From: Spartobacteria bacterium
GTDB taxonomy: Bacteria; Verrucomicrobiota; Verrucomicrobiia; Chthoniobacterales; Chthoniobacteraceae
Length of the DNA stretch: 5,437 nucleotides
NCBI GenBank assembly: GCA_025350985.1
Contig: JANXWU010000047.1
Span: 1 to 5,437, forward strand
Reading direction: 5' to 3'
The translations under genes and the position numbers were made by a program. How positions within the stretch are numbered: position 1 is the first letter of the stretch; every line of letters begins with the position of its first letter. The notes beneath the pieces are model-generated. The model was not told the origin of the DNA. It searched no databases and worked only from the letters and a program-made list of their open reading frames with translations. Below are positions 4,814 through 5,437 of the stretch, piece by piece.

Positions 4814-5437
4814 CTATTTCGACTCCGCGATCTCGTGCTCGAGTTCGGCGACATCGTGCCGCATGTCTCCGATCTTCGCGTGTTCGGACGGGCGGTAGAA
4901 AAGGTAGATCAAGCCCCCCACCAATCCCCAGAAAAGGATGATCGCAAAACCGGTCAGCGAAATCACCACCGCGTCGGCTTCCTTGACCCCGCACAACGTG
5001 TGCAGCAGCGACTGAAACAAACCCTCCCGCACCCCCGTGCCGCCGACGCTGATCGGGAGCGAGGAGATGGTGTTGACGATCGGCATGATGGCGAAAAAGT
5101 CGGCAACTTTTACGCCGGAACGCAGTGCTTCGCTCGCCGCGTAGAAAACGTAAAAGGAACCGATATGCACACCAATCGAGGCGACCAGCGCCATGAGCGA
5201 TGATTTCCACGCCCGCCCGTACGCCTGATACGCGATGGCGAGGTCGATGATTTTGTCGCGCGCGGGCAGCTTGGCCGGGAGGCGATGGCCCAGATCAAAG
5301 CCGGTCGCCACGAAGGAAAATGCGATGCCGATCAGCGCCGAGCCCAACACCGCGAGCAGCGTGTAGAGGAGCTTCGTTGTGCCTGGTATTTGCGCGAGCC
5401 AGGCGCTGAAGGCCGTCGGGGAAAAAATCCACGATGG
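4814..5437 (-). CDS. UPF0104 / LPG-synthase-TM family flippase-like membrane protein (C-terminal part)
   Basis: The frame is open from the right edge leftward to TAG at 4814-4816, giving 207 visible residues. The true start lies off the window, and the GTG at 5350 is merely an internal valine. Family members are usually about 300-350 residues, so roughly the first third is missing. Hydrophobic membrane segments are seen at visible residues about 23-45, 79-101, 112-130 and 155-181. The diagnostic family motif SLPISVGGTGVREGLF is at 126-141; its 'P.s.GG.G.RE' core is conserved in the transmembrane domain of MprF (lysylphosphatidylglycerol synthase/flippase) and its stand-alone relatives. No catalytic aminoacyltransferase domain follows. 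The protein instead ends in a short charged helix (GDMRHDVAELEHEIAESK), likely cytoplasmic and possibly a coiled coil. Members are thought to move lipids or lipid-linked molecules across the inner membrane. The stop is 22 bp before the reductase start, so co-transcription is likely. Confidence 0.9.
   Translation of the reverse strand, partial: PSWIFSPTAFSAWLAQIPGTTKLLYTLLAVLGSALIGIAFSFVATGFDLGHRLPAKLPARDKIIDLAIAYQAYGRAWKSSLMALVASIGVHIGSFYVFYAASEALRSGVKVADFFAIMPIVNTISSLPISVGGTGVREGLFQSLLHTLCGVKEADAVVISLTGFAIILFWGLVGGLIYLFYRPSEHAKIGDMRHDVAELEHEIAESK

Noticed and set aside
4093..4941. 282-residue plus-strand frame opposite the reductase gene
   Set aside because: It lacks any recognisable motif, is antisense to a clear RibD_C reductase and spans the operon junction.
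5110..5350. Start of the membrane protein at the GTG at 5350
   Set aside because: The frame stays open through 29 more codons to the window edge and continues hydrophobic, in keeping with a family whose members are about 300 residues or more. The GTG is an internal codon.

Overview
This is a GC-rich window of about 5.4 kb with dense, ordinary chromosomal coding content. No mobile-element genes, RNA genes, CRISPR array or phage genes are visible. Three features suggest a Verrucomicrobiota-like (or Acidobacteria-like) soil or freshwater bacterium. These are a tryptophan-rich DUF6600-type lipoprotein, weak or absent Shine-Dalgarno sequences, and a dispersed-type palindrome whose arms contain 'gtcattctgagcgcag' and 'gagtcgaagaatctctt'. 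The taxonomic call is an inference from remembered families and could be wrong.

Layout, left to right. (1) 1-261, minus strand: the first 87 residues of UvrB, the nucleotide-excision-repair helicase, with an intact Walker A motif; the rest lies off the left edge. (2) 262-361: a 100-bp divergent intergenic region. It holds a reasonable sigma70-type promoter reading into uvrB, placed so that the transcript would begin at or next to the ATG. (3) 362-2053, plus strand: a 563-residue predicted lipoprotein with a coiled coil, a DUF6600 domain, an Asn/Thr/Ile-rich segment, a second coiled coil containing four 15-residue repeats, and a Pro-rich tail. (4) 2066-3316, minus strand: a complete FabF-like beta-ketoacyl-ACP synthase, converging on the lipoprotein gene with only 12 bp between stop codons. 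(5) 3317-3504: a 188-bp gap dominated by a long interrupted palindrome. (6) 3505-3966, minus: a SRPBCC (polyketide cyclase/START-like) protein. (7) 4018-4791, minus: a stand-alone RibD C-terminal-type reductase with a TTG start. (8) 4814-5437, minus: the C-terminal 207 residues of a UPF0104/lysylphosphatidylglycerol-synthase-TM 'flippase-like' membrane protein that continues off the right edge.

The four minus-strand genes (membrane protein, reductase, SRPBCC protein, ketosynthase) lie head to tail with gaps of 22, 51 and 188 bp. The first three look like one transcription unit. The ketosynthase may be part of it or may be separated by the palindrome. A ketosynthase, a cyclase-fold protein, an NAD(P)H-type reductase and a lipid-flippase-like protein together could form a small lipid or polyketide-type pathway. 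That is the most interesting hypothesis here, but it rests on proximity and family membership only. No acyl carrier protein, ketoreductase or acyltransferase is visible in the window.
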